A DNA stretch of 64,000 bases, from the NCBI GenBank assembly GCA_029246545.1, contig JAQWMX010000013.1, positions 31,176-95,175 of the forward strand. Direction: 5' to 3'. This DNA comes from Gammaproteobacteria bacterium. GTDB taxonomy: Bacteria > Pseudomonadota > Gammaproteobacteria > Pseudomonadales > Pseudohongiellaceae. The position numbers and the translations under genes are program-made. A model generated the notes under the pieces. The model did not search any database. It was not told where the DNA came from and saw nothing but the letters and a program-made list of their open reading frames with translations. Positions 50,827 to 58,862 of this stretch are shown here, piece after piece. How positions within the stretch are numbered: the stretch's first letter is position 1; the number at the start of each line of letters is the position of its first letter.

Positions 50827-52186
50827 CTCTCAGACTAAGTACTCTTTACAACATCGCCTAGTATTGGCTTTCGGCATATTGCTGATTTTGTTTTTAGGGC
50901 TAACTGGTCTGGTGCTAAATCAGGCATTTCAAGAAAGCATCGCTGCTTCAGTTGAGGAACGTCTTCAATTGCAGGTCTATGCTGTGCTTGGTGTAGCTGA
51001 GCCTGATACAGACATGAGATTTTTTGTGCCGGATCTAGAAGAAGCACGCTTTTCACAAATTGATTCTGGCTTGTATGCCTTTATTTTCAATCAACAGGCC
51101 AACGAAGTCTGGCGTAGCCCTTCAGCAGTAAATATGAACCCCATGGATTTAAATATGGCAGGACCAGATATCACCCCTGGGCAAATGATATACGGCAGCG
51201 CACAGACAGAAGAACAAGGGCCTATGTCTTTTGCTAGCTATGGTACGTATTGGTCAGGCCTGGATCAGGAATTTAGTTTTGTCGTGATGGAGTCTGTTGC
51301 ACCGACTGATGCTGAAATAAATGAATTTCAATCCAACCTTCGGCTTTGGCTTGGCGGTTTAGCTATATTTTTATCATTGGCTCAATTTGCATTATTACGC
51401 TGGAGCATGACTCCCTTAAAACGTTTGGCACAAGATTTGGCGGAAATTGAAGCAGGTAATAAAGAACAGTTAGGCGAGGATTACCCTAGTGAGCTGCATA
51501 ATCTCAGTAATAACATGAATATGCTTATACAAAGCGAGCGACAAAGACAGACTAAGTATCGGACAACACTGGGTGATTTGGCCCACAGTTTAAAAACACC
51601 CTTAGCCGTTATATCTGGAGTCGTACAACAAGATCGCAAGCTCGATAAAAAAGATATGGTCGATGTATCTGAGCAGGTTGATCGAATGAATCAGATCGTT
51701 TCATATCAATTAAATCGAGCGACCAAAACCAGTCAAAGTAAAATGCTGGCTTCACCTGTGTTAATCAATCCTGTGGTTGAAAAAATCTGTGGGGCATTAA
51801 ATAAAGTTTACTTGGATAAAAAAGTTCATTTGGAAGTTTCAGTTAGCGAAAAAGCGACTTTTTATGGTGAAGCAAGTGATCTAACAGAGCTCTTAGGTAA
51901 CCTGATGGATAATGCGTATAAATATTGCCAACAACAGGTTCACATTCGAATTCAAGATAGTGATAAAAGCTTACAAATAGAGATAGATGATGATGGTCTA
52001 GGGATTGCTGAACAAGATCGTCACTGGGTACTTGAGCGCGGAGCAAGGGCCGATTCCCGTGAATCAGGGCAGGGTATTGGTCTGGCTGTAGCTTTAGATA
52101 TTATCAGTTCTTATGGCGGAGAATTAAAAGTAGAAAGCAGTGCACTAGGTGGTGCTTCTTTCCTCGTCACCCTAAAAGCTGCTTAG
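50810..52186 (+). CDS. Sensor histidine kinase, PhoQ-like
   Basis: This is a 458-residue membrane sensor kinase. The ATG at 50810 is preferred over an upstream start because it leaves a short polar N terminus before helix 1 (about residues 18-40). A periplasmic sensor of about 130 residues, helix 2 (about 178-200), a HAMP-like linker and the H box (LAHSLKTPLAV, His259) follow, then the N box (MDNAYKYC) and G boxes (DDDGLGI, GQGIGLAV). It is the partner of the overlapping response regulator. The signal sensed is unknown. Confidence 0.9.
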   Translation: MSHQTNSQTKYSLQHRLVLAFGILLILFLGLTGLVLNQAFQESIAASVEERLQLQVYAVLGVAEPDTDMRFFVPDLEEARFSQIDSGLYAFIFNQQANEVWRSPSAVNMNPMDLNMAGPDITPGQMIYGSAQTEEQGPMSFASYGTYWSGLDQEFSFVVMESVAPTDAEINEFQSNLRLWLGGLAIFLSLAQFALLRWSMTPLKRLAQDLAEIEAGNKEQLGEDYPSELHNLSNNMNMLIQSERQRQTKYRTTLGDLAHSLKTPLAVISGVVQQDRKLDKKDMVDVSEQVDRMNQIVSYQLNRATKTSQSKMLASPVLINPVVEKICGALNKVYLDKKVHLEVSVSEKATFYGEASDLTELLGNLMDNAYKYCQQQVHIRIQDSDKSLQIEIDDDGLGIAEQDRHWVLERGARADSRESGQGIGLAVALDIISSYGGELKVESSALGGASFLVTLKAA

Positions 52187-52206
52187 TTTCTGCACAAGTA
52201 CCCATC

Positions 52207-52695
52207 TTAATGCCTGCAAGCTGAAGCGGGTAAGCTTCTTTCAGTATAATTACCGTATCGATCATAATAGCTTTCATAGCAAGAACTACCATAGCGATGA
52301 TGTCCATCAGAACGATAGTTGTTACCGCTTAAGCGGTTACTTCCATTTCTATAAGAGTATGAGAATCCGTTTCTATAGCTATTTCTGTAACCATTTTGGT
52401 AGATGCGATTGGTGGAACTACGACCATTATAATGTCTGTCTTGTAGGCCAATAATGCTATTACGATTGCGAAAAGCAATCCCAGAGATGAGACTTTTTGA
52501 GGGGTAATAGGAAGAATAGCGTGATGGATAGTAGGAAGAATAGTGTGAAGAATAGTGTGAAGGATAGGAATACGAGTTTGAAAAACCTAGTCCAATATAA
52601 GTTCCAAATCGATTGTTCTGGTAGCCATGAGCTTGCACATTAAAACTCAGTAAAGCAAAAGTCAGACTAGCGATGATTATGGTTAATTTTTTCAT
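52207..52695 (-). CDS. Tyr/Ser/Arg/Asn-rich low-complexity exported protein
   Basis: This is a 162-residue protein with a clear signal peptide (cleavage near VQAH). The mature part is dominated by Tyr, Ser, Asn and Arg: a repeated HYSSHYSSYYPSRYSSYYPSK-like block (about residues 46-67) and NGYRNSYRNG-type repeats later. Two cysteines lie near the C terminus. No known domain is seen. Codon content is shaped by the repeats. It is convergent with the kinase gene. Confidence 0.6.
   Translation of the reverse strand: MKKLTIIIASLTFALLSFNVQAHGYQNNRFGTYIGLGFSNSYSYPSHYSSHYSSYYPSRYSSYYPSKSLISGIAFRNRNSIIGLQDRHYNGRSSTNRIYQNGYRNSYRNGFSYSYRNGSNRLSGNNYRSDGHHRYGSSCYESYYDRYGNYTERSLPASACRH
52505..52565 (-). 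repeat. Short imperfect tandem repeats inside the Tyr/Ser-rich gene
   Basis: On the plus strand the units read GAAGAATAGYGTGA and related 13-15 base variants, repeated about four times. They encode the SSYY/SRYS blocks of the exported protein. This is coding microsatellite-like DNA and not a CRISPR or mobile element. Confidence 0.7.
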
Positions 52696-52795
52696 AATGC
52701 GGCCCCTGTCATATTGTTGAGTATGTAAGGATTATGAGTGGGCTAGCATGAATTTAAGCTGAATAATGCTTGAAGCTAAATTTTCAATTCCCAGA

Positions 52796-53899
52796 CTAAA
52801 GTAAAGATTGTAAATTTTCAGGATTAAAAACAGTGATTGAATCTTCCTGACCTTGGTGAATTTTTTTACCCCAATTAGGATCACCTATTAATGCCCTACC
52901 GACAGCAACTAGATCAAACTCTTCTTGATCTAACCTAGTTAGTAAATTTTCGATACCGGTACTTTTTGATTCAGCTCCACCAAAACTAGACATGAAATCT
53001 ACATCAAGGCCTACACTACCTACTGCAATCGTAGGCTTGCCACTTATCTTTTTAGCCCATCCAGCAAGAGTTAGCTCAGAGTCGGCAAATTCAGCTTCCC
53101 AGAAACGACGAGCACTTGCATGAAAAATATCAACGCCAGCATCAATCAAAGGGCTAATAAATTCATCAAGCTCTTTAGGAGTCTTTGCAATTTTTGCATC
53201 GTAAACTGGAATTTTAAATTGAGAAAAACGCAATATAATTGGAAAGTTGGCACCAACCTCATGTCGAATGGCTTCGACTATCTCAACTACAAAACGAGTA
53301 CGTGCAGCAATAGATCCTGCATATTTATCATTTCGTTTATTTTGTTTTGCCCAGAAAAATTGGTCTAACAAATAACCATGGGCGCCATGTAATTCAATGC
53401 CATCAAAGTTTAGTGCTTTGGCACTGATAGCAGCATTAACGAAAGCACCGATGACATCATCAATATCATGCTGCGTCATTGCTTTAGCTGTTTGTTCCCC
53501 AGTAGTGGATAAACCAGAAGGTCCCATTGAGTCTAATTCTGGATTAGGCCCTGTGCCGCTTTCGCGCTGGGCGCCCATATGCCATAGCTGAGGGCAAATT
53601 TTACCGCCAGCAGTATGTACTGCTTCTACAACTTTTCCCCAACCGGCCAGTGCTGCATCACCATGAAAGAATGGAACATTTACATCGTTACTGGCAACTG
53701 AATGATCAACGGTTGTGCCTTCAGTAATTATTAAGCCAACTTCTCCTGCAGCTCGACGTTGATAGTATTCAACGACATCTTGCCCAGGTGTGCCGTTAGG
53801 GCTGTGGTTCCGCGTCATGGGAGCCATCACTAAACGGTTTTTTAAATTTAATTTTGGATTTTGGAAGGGGGTAAAAAGTGAGTCAGCTGTAAAAGCCAT
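52796..53899 (-). CDS. Old Yellow Enzyme family NADH:flavin oxidoreductase
   Basis: This is a 367-residue FMN-dependent ene-reductase type protein. It shows the NRLVMAPMTRNHSP start, the QLWHMGAQR segment, the substrate-binding His pair in HGAHGYLLDQFFWAKQN, the RFSQFK region and the C-terminal phosphate-binding VGRALIGDPNW. These place it near 12-oxophytodienoate reductase-like enzymes that reduce alpha,beta-unsaturated carbonyls. It is the last gene of a four-gene minus-strand run (aminotransferase, deacylase, GH84, this) with short gaps. The substrate is unknown. Confidence 0.9.
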   Translation of the reverse strand: MAFTADSLFTPFQNPKLNLKNRLVMAPMTRNHSPNGTPGQDVVEYYQRRAAGEVGLIITEGTTVDHSVASNDVNVPFFHGDAALAGWGKVVEAVHTAGGKICPQLWHMGAQRESGTGPNPELDSMGPSGLSTTGEQTAKAMTQHDIDDVIGAFVNAAISAKALNFDGIELHGAHGYLLDQFFWAKQNKRNDKYAGSIAARTRFVVEIVEAIRHEVGANFPIILRFSQFKIPVYDAKIAKTPKELDEFISPLIDAGVDIFHASARRFWEAEFADSELTLAGWAKKISGKPTIAVGSVGLDVDFMSSFGGAESKSTGIENLLTRLDQEEFDLVAVGRALIGDPNWGKKIHQGQEDSITVFNPENLQSLL

Positions 53900-53945
53900 A
53901 TAGATTCCTTGGAATAAAGTTTAAAAGATCGATAAGAAAAAGTAA

Positions 53946-55019
53946 TTAAGTTAAGCAGTTAGGGTCAAAAGTATAGACTCCCTGTAACCATTCTATAATT
54001 TCTTTAGCTATAGGGTGCTCCGCATAAGACAAATATTTATCTAAGTAGACTTGTTTATCATGTTCATTCATAGCAGCTAGTCCCTGTTGTTGAAACAAAG
54101 GGGCATCATCAAGTATGAATGTGGTTAGAGCAGCAGGGCAAAGTGCTTCACAGGCTTTTTGTAAGAGATTAGTAGCTGAATTGCCTTGGTAGTACTGACT
54201 TAATGAGAACAGGGGTAATTGAGAAAGAAAAGCCTGATTCATAGGGTTGGCCAGGTGCCCAGAAGTAAATTCTCGCATGACCGATGCTTGATTCGGGAAG
54301 GGCTCTAGGTGTAAAAAATCAGTCAAACGTTTCGCATCATTTACCGGGTAGTTGTCCCAGATTAATGGCTTTCTTTTTAACTTTTCAGTCACTTCTTGTA
54401 AATGTTGCGCTGGATAAGTTCCTGAAAAAACTTTTGGCCCGGTCCAGAAAATATCTATAGCAGGATCAAGTGAGCTTCCGATATCTTCCAGATAATGTTC
54501 TGGTTGGCTGCCAAAATGAGTAACTAATAAAGGGTCGTCAGAATAATAAGTCGGACAAAAAATAAAATGTGAGGCCTGGCTATGTTGAATAATGAAATTG
54601 GTTATTTCAACTTGCTGTGTAGCCATGGCATTAAGGTCACCCTGCATATCGTCAAACAAAATACAGAGAATGGATGGGTTAATAGCATTAATCTGGTCTA
54701 GTTTAGCTTTTAGCAGATCTTTTTTCTCAGAATTAAAATTTCTGTAAAGCTCAAACGGGCTTAGACCAATTCCAAAATTAAGATTTTTCCTTTGATAAAC
54801 AAGCGCCAGTTCTTTTAGTTTTCCCAACTGCTCCTTTGGAAAAGGCAGATGCCAATCTTGACGTAATAAACGATCGCTTTTCGGCGCATAAAGATAAGTG
54901 TTGAAACCAGAAAGGCTAATAAAGTCTGCGTAGGATATTCTGGCATCCCAAGACCAAGGTATGCCAAAAAAACCCTCTACAACGCCAAGTTTAAAGGTCT
55001 TATCTGAAGTTTGCGCCAT
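53946..55019 (-). CDS. GH84 family beta-N-acetylglucosaminidase (O-GlcNAcase/hyaluronidase-like)
   Basis: This is a 357-residue TIM-barrel glycosidase. The N-terminal GVVEGFFGIPWSWDAR, TYLYAPKSDR, the catalytic Asp pair Asp123-Asp124 in LFDDMQGD, and WDNYPVND (about 221-228) match GH84, which uses substrate-assisted catalysis on terminal beta-GlcNAc. It is shorter than multi-domain clostridial or human enzymes, consisting of little more than the catalytic domain. No signal peptide is evident, so it is probably cytoplasmic. It lies five bases downstream of the deacylase gene and is likely translated with it. Confidence 0.85.
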   Translation of the reverse strand: MAQTSDKTFKLGVVEGFFGIPWSWDARISYADFISLSGFNTYLYAPKSDRLLRQDWHLPFPKEQLGKLKELALVYQRKNLNFGIGLSPFELYRNFNSEKKDLLKAKLDQINAINPSILCILFDDMQGDLNAMATQQVEITNFIIQHSQASHFIFCPTYYSDDPLLVTHFGSQPEHYLEDIGSSLDPAIDIFWTGPKVFSGTYPAQHLQEVTEKLKRKPLIWDNYPVNDAKRLTDFLHLEPFPNQASVMREFTSGHLANPMNQAFLSQLPLFSLSQYYQGNSATNLLQKACEALCPAALTTFILDDAPLFQQQGLAAMNEHDKQVYLDKYLSYAEHPIAKEIIEWLQGVYTFDPNCLT

Positions 55020-55024
55020 GCTAG

Positions 55025-56629
55025 CTAATCTTCTTGAAAACCTGGGCCATTGATAATCTGTCCAGGTCTAGCAGCAGTTACTATCCCCTCATCCAGAGCC
55101 AAGGTGCCATTTATAATGACATAGTCAACGCCTTCTGCATATTGATGAGGATCTTCAAAAGTCGCCATATCGCGGATTTCGGCAGCATTAAAAATACTAA
55201 TGTCAGCAAAATAACCTTCTCTTAATATGCCTCGATCTCGAATTCCTAATCGCTGTGCAGTCGCGCCACTCATTTTTCTGACGGCATTTTCTAAGGTAAT
55301 AATGCCGCGTTCACGTACATATCTTCCTAGGACTCGAGCAAAGGTGCCATATTGGCGTGGGTGAGGAGCACCAGCGCCGAAAACAGTGAGAGTACCGTCA
55401 GAGCCAATCGCTGTAGCAGGGTGTTGCATAATCCGCTCGATATCTTCTTCAGCCATAGCATGGTAAACAGCAGTAGCACCGCCCTTACTAATGATATCCA
55501 TAGCAATTTCAGCTGCATTCCCTAGTGAAGCTTCTATTCCGCGTGAAACTGCAATGTCAGCTAGACTCATACCTTCAAGTGAGGGGTCCCAAGCAGAAAA
55601 TGAGATGACTATGTTTGCAGGTGATCCTCCCCCACGGTCATATAGAATTCTATCTACAATACCCATTTTAAGTTCTTGTCTAAGGGCGTTGCTATTCCAT
55701 ATCTCAAGTAATGCCTCTGTACCACCTTCCTGTGCCCATTGCGGCACAATTGAAGTCATACCACTTTGGGCAGCAGTATAAGGATATTGATCCATAGTGA
55801 TATCGATGCCGCGTGCACGTGCTTCATCGATCATGGCGAGTGTATCGACACTTTGGCCCCAATTCTGGCGAGCCATCACTTTATGATGGGTAATTTGAAC
55901 AGGAAGTCCTGCTTGCTCTCCGATGAGAATGGTTTCATTAACGGAATCAAAAAGACCATCTACTTCATCACGCATATGAGAAATATAAATACCATCATAG
56001 TCAGCAACTACGCGTGAGAGCTCGACAACTTCTTCAGTAGGGGTGTAGTTACCTGGCACATAAAATAACCCAGTCGAAATACCCATAGCACCTTGTTGCA
56101 TAGCCTCCGCTACTAAGTTTTTCATTTGCTGTAATTCACTAGCATTAGCGGCTCGATTCTCAAGGCCCATTACTATTTCACGGATGGTTCCCTGACCTAC
56201 GAATGTCGACCAGTTAGTACTTATACCTCGGTCTCTAATTGCCTGGTAATGTTCATCAATGGGAAAGGGCGAAGAGCCGTCATTGCCTTCTAGTAAAGTT
56301 GTAATTCCTTGGCGTAAAGAGCTTTCGGCTGTTGGGTTATCAAAAATACCGCGAATTGCATGGGTATGCGGATCAATAAAGCCAGGAGAGACAATCAAAC
56401 CAGTAGCATCAATTATTCTAGAGGCCTGTGCACCTTCTAGATTACCTATACTGACGATGTGCTGGTCAATAATGCCAACATCAGCTTCAAACCAGGGATT
56501 GCCAGTACCATCGATAATTTGACCATTGAGAATCAAGATATCAAATGATTCCTGTGCATTAGCATTTATGCTAATTAGTGAAATAAAACAAATACTATAA
56601 ATCGATAGGAATTTTATTATTTTTTTCAT
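55025..56629 (-). CDS. N-acyl-D-amino-acid deacylase family amidohydrolase
   Basis: This is a 534-residue exported metal-dependent amidohydrolase. It has a signal peptide ending near ANAQ, a beta-sandwich start (LNGQIIDGTGNPWFEADVGI), the metal ligand motif DPHTHA, SHMRDE, THHK, and the late catalytic Asp in IGSDGT. These fit D-aminoacylase-type enzymes that free D-amino acids from N-acyl forms. It is followed closely by the GH84 gene. CGAGG precedes the start at a sensible distance. The exact substrate is unknown; the family also includes dihydroorotase-like members. Confidence 0.85.
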   Translation of the reverse strand: MKKIIKFLSIYSICFISLISINANAQESFDILILNGQIIDGTGNPWFEADVGIIDQHIVSIGNLEGAQASRIIDATGLIVSPGFIDPHTHAIRGIFDNPTAESSLRQGITTLLEGNDGSSPFPIDEHYQAIRDRGISTNWSTFVGQGTIREIVMGLENRAANASELQQMKNLVAEAMQQGAMGISTGLFYVPGNYTPTEEVVELSRVVADYDGIYISHMRDEVDGLFDSVNETILIGEQAGLPVQITHHKVMARQNWGQSVDTLAMIDEARARGIDITMDQYPYTAAQSGMTSIVPQWAQEGGTEALLEIWNSNALRQELKMGIVDRILYDRGGGSPANIVISFSAWDPSLEGMSLADIAVSRGIEASLGNAAEIAMDIISKGGATAVYHAMAEEDIERIMQHPATAIGSDGTLTVFGAGAPHPRQYGTFARVLGRYVRERGIITLENAVRKMSGATAQRLGIRDRGILREGYFADISIFNAAEIRDMATFEDPHQYAEGVDYVIINGTLALDEGIVTAARPGQIINGPGFQED

Positions 56630-56666
56630 TTAATCCTCGTTTGACATTGGATCTTATTTGAATAAA

Positions 56667-57845
56667 TTAACAATTGAGTTTAGCAGTCATTAAATCGTTT
56701 ATTCTCAATAGTGCATTTTCAATATTCTCAGTACTACTGGCGTAACTAAAACGGATATAACCTTCACCCAAATGTCCAAAGCTGGTACCTGCAACAGTAG
56801 CAACACCTACCTCATCAAGCAAAATTTCTTCTAGTTCTTTGGATTTCAAACCAGTTCCTGTGATATTCGGGAAGGCATAAAATGCTCCCTTAGGCTCGAT
56901 ACAGGAAAAGCCAGGCACTTCATTAAGCAGCTTAACAATCAGTTTACGTCGTTCATTGAATGTTTGGAGCATCATATCTACTGCATCCTGCGGACCAGTT
57001 AAAGCTTCTATACCCGCGACTTGCACTGGAGCAGAAGGGCATGAATTACTGTTTATTTGCAGTCGCTCAGCGTGATCGATTAAAGCAGCCGGCCAGACAC
57101 CATAACCAAGTCGCCATCCTGTCATGGAGTAAGTTTTACTCCAGCCGTCCAGAAGAATAGTTCGATCACGAATTGACTCATATTCTAGCAAACTCACGTG
57201 CTGAAGGCCGTCATAGAGTAAACGAGAATATATTTCGTCAGCTAACAAAAAAACATTAGGGTGGTTCTCCAAACCAGCAACGAAACGATCAATAGCATCT
57301 CTTTCCAGCACTCCGCCAGTTGGGTTTGCCGGAGTATTTAAAATAATAAGTCGAGTTTTGTCATTGACCTGGGCTAGGACGCGATCGGGATCAAAGGCAA
57401 AGCCGCTGCTTTCTAATAGCTCGATAGGTACTGCTTTAGCACCGCTATACTCAATCATGGATTCATAAATTGGAAAGCCGGGATTTGGATACATAATTTC
57501 CGTACCTTCTTCACCGAACATAGAAATAGCAAAAAACATGGTGGGTTTGCCACCCGGTACAATCATCACATTTTCTTTATTGACCGTAACACCATGATAT
57601 TTTTGAATATCATTAACCACAGCATCACGTAGTTCAGGTATGCCTCTTGCTGGAGTGTAAAAATGAAAACCGTCATCTAAGGCTTTTTTACCGGCGGCAA
57701 TAATATTGTCGGGTGTTCGAAAATCAGGTGCGCCTATTCCTAAATTGATAATGTCATGGCCTGCTGCTTCTAGTGCCTTAGCTTTCGCAAGAATTTTGAA
57801 GGCTGATTCTGTCCCAAGTCTGGACATGCGTGTTGCTAGAGTCAT
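56667..57845 (-). CDS. PLP-dependent aminotransferase, class I/II (aspartate aminotransferase-like)
   Basis: This is a 392-residue fold-type I aminotransferase. Lys237 in DGWSKTYSMTGWRLG is the Schiff-base lysine. The GIGAPDFRTP and NPTGGVL motifs and the substrate-carboxylate Arg in IRFSYA are visible. It resembles bacterial alpha-aminotransferases of the AspC-like subfamily, and the amino acid specificity cannot be read. It is the first gene of a minus-strand run with the deacylase (37-base gap). Confidence 0.9.
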   Translation of the reverse strand: MTLATRMSRLGTESAFKILAKAKALEAAGHDIINLGIGAPDFRTPDNIIAAGKKALDDGFHFYTPARGIPELRDAVVNDIQKYHGVTVNKENVMIVPGGKPTMFFAISMFGEEGTEIMYPNPGFPIYESMIEYSGAKAVPIELLESSGFAFDPDRVLAQVNDKTRLIILNTPANPTGGVLERDAIDRFVAGLENHPNVFLLADEIYSRLLYDGLQHVSLLEYESIRDRTILLDGWSKTYSMTGWRLGYGVWPAALIDHAERLQINSNSCPSAPVQVAGIEALTGPQDAVDMMLQTFNERRKLIVKLLNEVPGFSCIEPKGAFYAFPNITGTGLKSKELEEILLDEVGVATVAGTSFGHLGEGYIRFSYASSTENIENALLRINDLMTAKLNC

Positions 57846-58013
57846 GTACTAATCTCGAAAATTGTATTTTTTTAATGCTCGCAGAACAGCAAATTATACA
57901 CGCTACTTATATAGACTACTTATACAAATTAGACCTCATAATTGCGGCTTAACGCATGATTTATGCTTAAATAAAGGCTAGAATGCGCGCTTTCAAACTA
58001 CAGTGGATCAATC

Positions 58014-58739
58014 ATGATTAAAAAGTTAAATATCGGGCTACCACTAATTTTATTTCTTGTATTAAGTAAATCTGTTTTTGCACAAGATGAGGAAGAAAGA
58101 CCTTATGATGCGAGCGTTGCTTTAGGCTATGTGGGAACATCTGGAAACACAGATGTAACCACAGTTAATACAGAATTTTTGCTGACCTATTTTGATGAAG
58201 GTTGGACGCATAATTTTGAATTTAGCTCTTTAGCTTCCAGTGAAAATAATACGGGAAGAGCTGAACGATATTTTATTGGTAATAAGTCTGATTATGCTTT
58301 GATGGATGAAGATAATTACCTTTATATTCAAGCTTCTTATACTGATGATCGATTTAGTGGTTTTGATTACCAAGCATTGCTTACTTCTGGTTATGGCCAA
58401 TATATATTGCGAGGAAACGGCAAAGATTTACAGGGTTTTATCGGTCTTGGTTATCGTGAGAATGATTCTAAAACAACAGGGTCAGAAGGCGAAGCTGTTA
58501 TAACACTTGGTGAAGAATATGACTGGGCGATTAGCGAAACCTCGGCATTAACGGAGTCACTTACATTCAATATTGGTGATAAGCGAACGATCACAACATT
58601 TGAAGTTGGTCTTGAATCTAACATTATTGACCGTATTTCAACCAAGATTGCTTTCCAGTATAGAAATAACTCTGATGTACCAACAGGCATTGATAAGACT
58701 GATACTCAGACTAGTATTAGTCTGGTCTACACCTTCTAG
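58014..58739 (+). CDS. DUF481 (YdiY-like) outer-membrane protein
   Basis: This is a 241-residue exported protein with a signal peptide ending at VFAQ and a beta-barrel pattern ending in a C-terminal Phe, as outer-membrane proteins do. The segments VALGYVGTSGNTDVTTVNTE and RYFIGNKSDYAL match DUF481. Family members are salt- or stress-induced with unknown role. A TAGAAT hexamer (57979-57984) lies about 30 bases before the ATG but lacks a convincing -35. Confidence 0.85.
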   Translation: MIKKLNIGLPLILFLVLSKSVFAQDEEERPYDASVALGYVGTSGNTDVTTVNTEFLLTYFDEGWTHNFEFSSLASSENNTGRAERYFIGNKSDYALMDEDNYLYIQASYTDDRFSGFDYQALLTSGYGQYILRGNGKDLQGFIGLGYRENDSKTTGSEGEAVITLGEEYDWAISETSALTESLTFNIGDKRTITTFEVGLESNIIDRISTKIAFQYRNNSDVPTGIDKTDTQTSISLVYTF

Positions 58740-58772
58740 AAGAAAAACTATTACACTTACCAATACGTCGTT

Positions 58773-58832
58773 AAAGTTTCTCTTTAAATGCTCATTTACT
58801 GCTCAGTAAACTGCGCTTTTTCGAGAAACTTT
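58773..58832. repeat. Compound palindrome between convergent genes, probable terminator/dispersed repeat
   Basis: AAAGTTTCTC (58773-58782) pairs perfectly with GAGAAACTTT (58823-58832), enclosing an inner hairpin TTTACTG-CT-CAGTAAA (58795-58810). No run of T follows directly. It lies between the convergent DUF481 and pgi genes and resembles intergenic repeats I have met in marine gammaproteobacteria. Only one copy was noticed here. Confidence 0.55.
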
Positions 58833-58862
58833 GCCTCATCTTTGGCTGCGTTCGTAACGTTT

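Noticed and set aside
52505..52565. Short direct repeats as a CRISPR array
   Set aside because: The units are 13-15 bases, without spacers, and lie inside a coding frame.
57979..57984. TAGAAT as a promoter of the DUF481 gene
   Set aside because: The -10-like hexamer is good but no acceptable -35 lies at 16-18 bases, so it is not listed as a feature.
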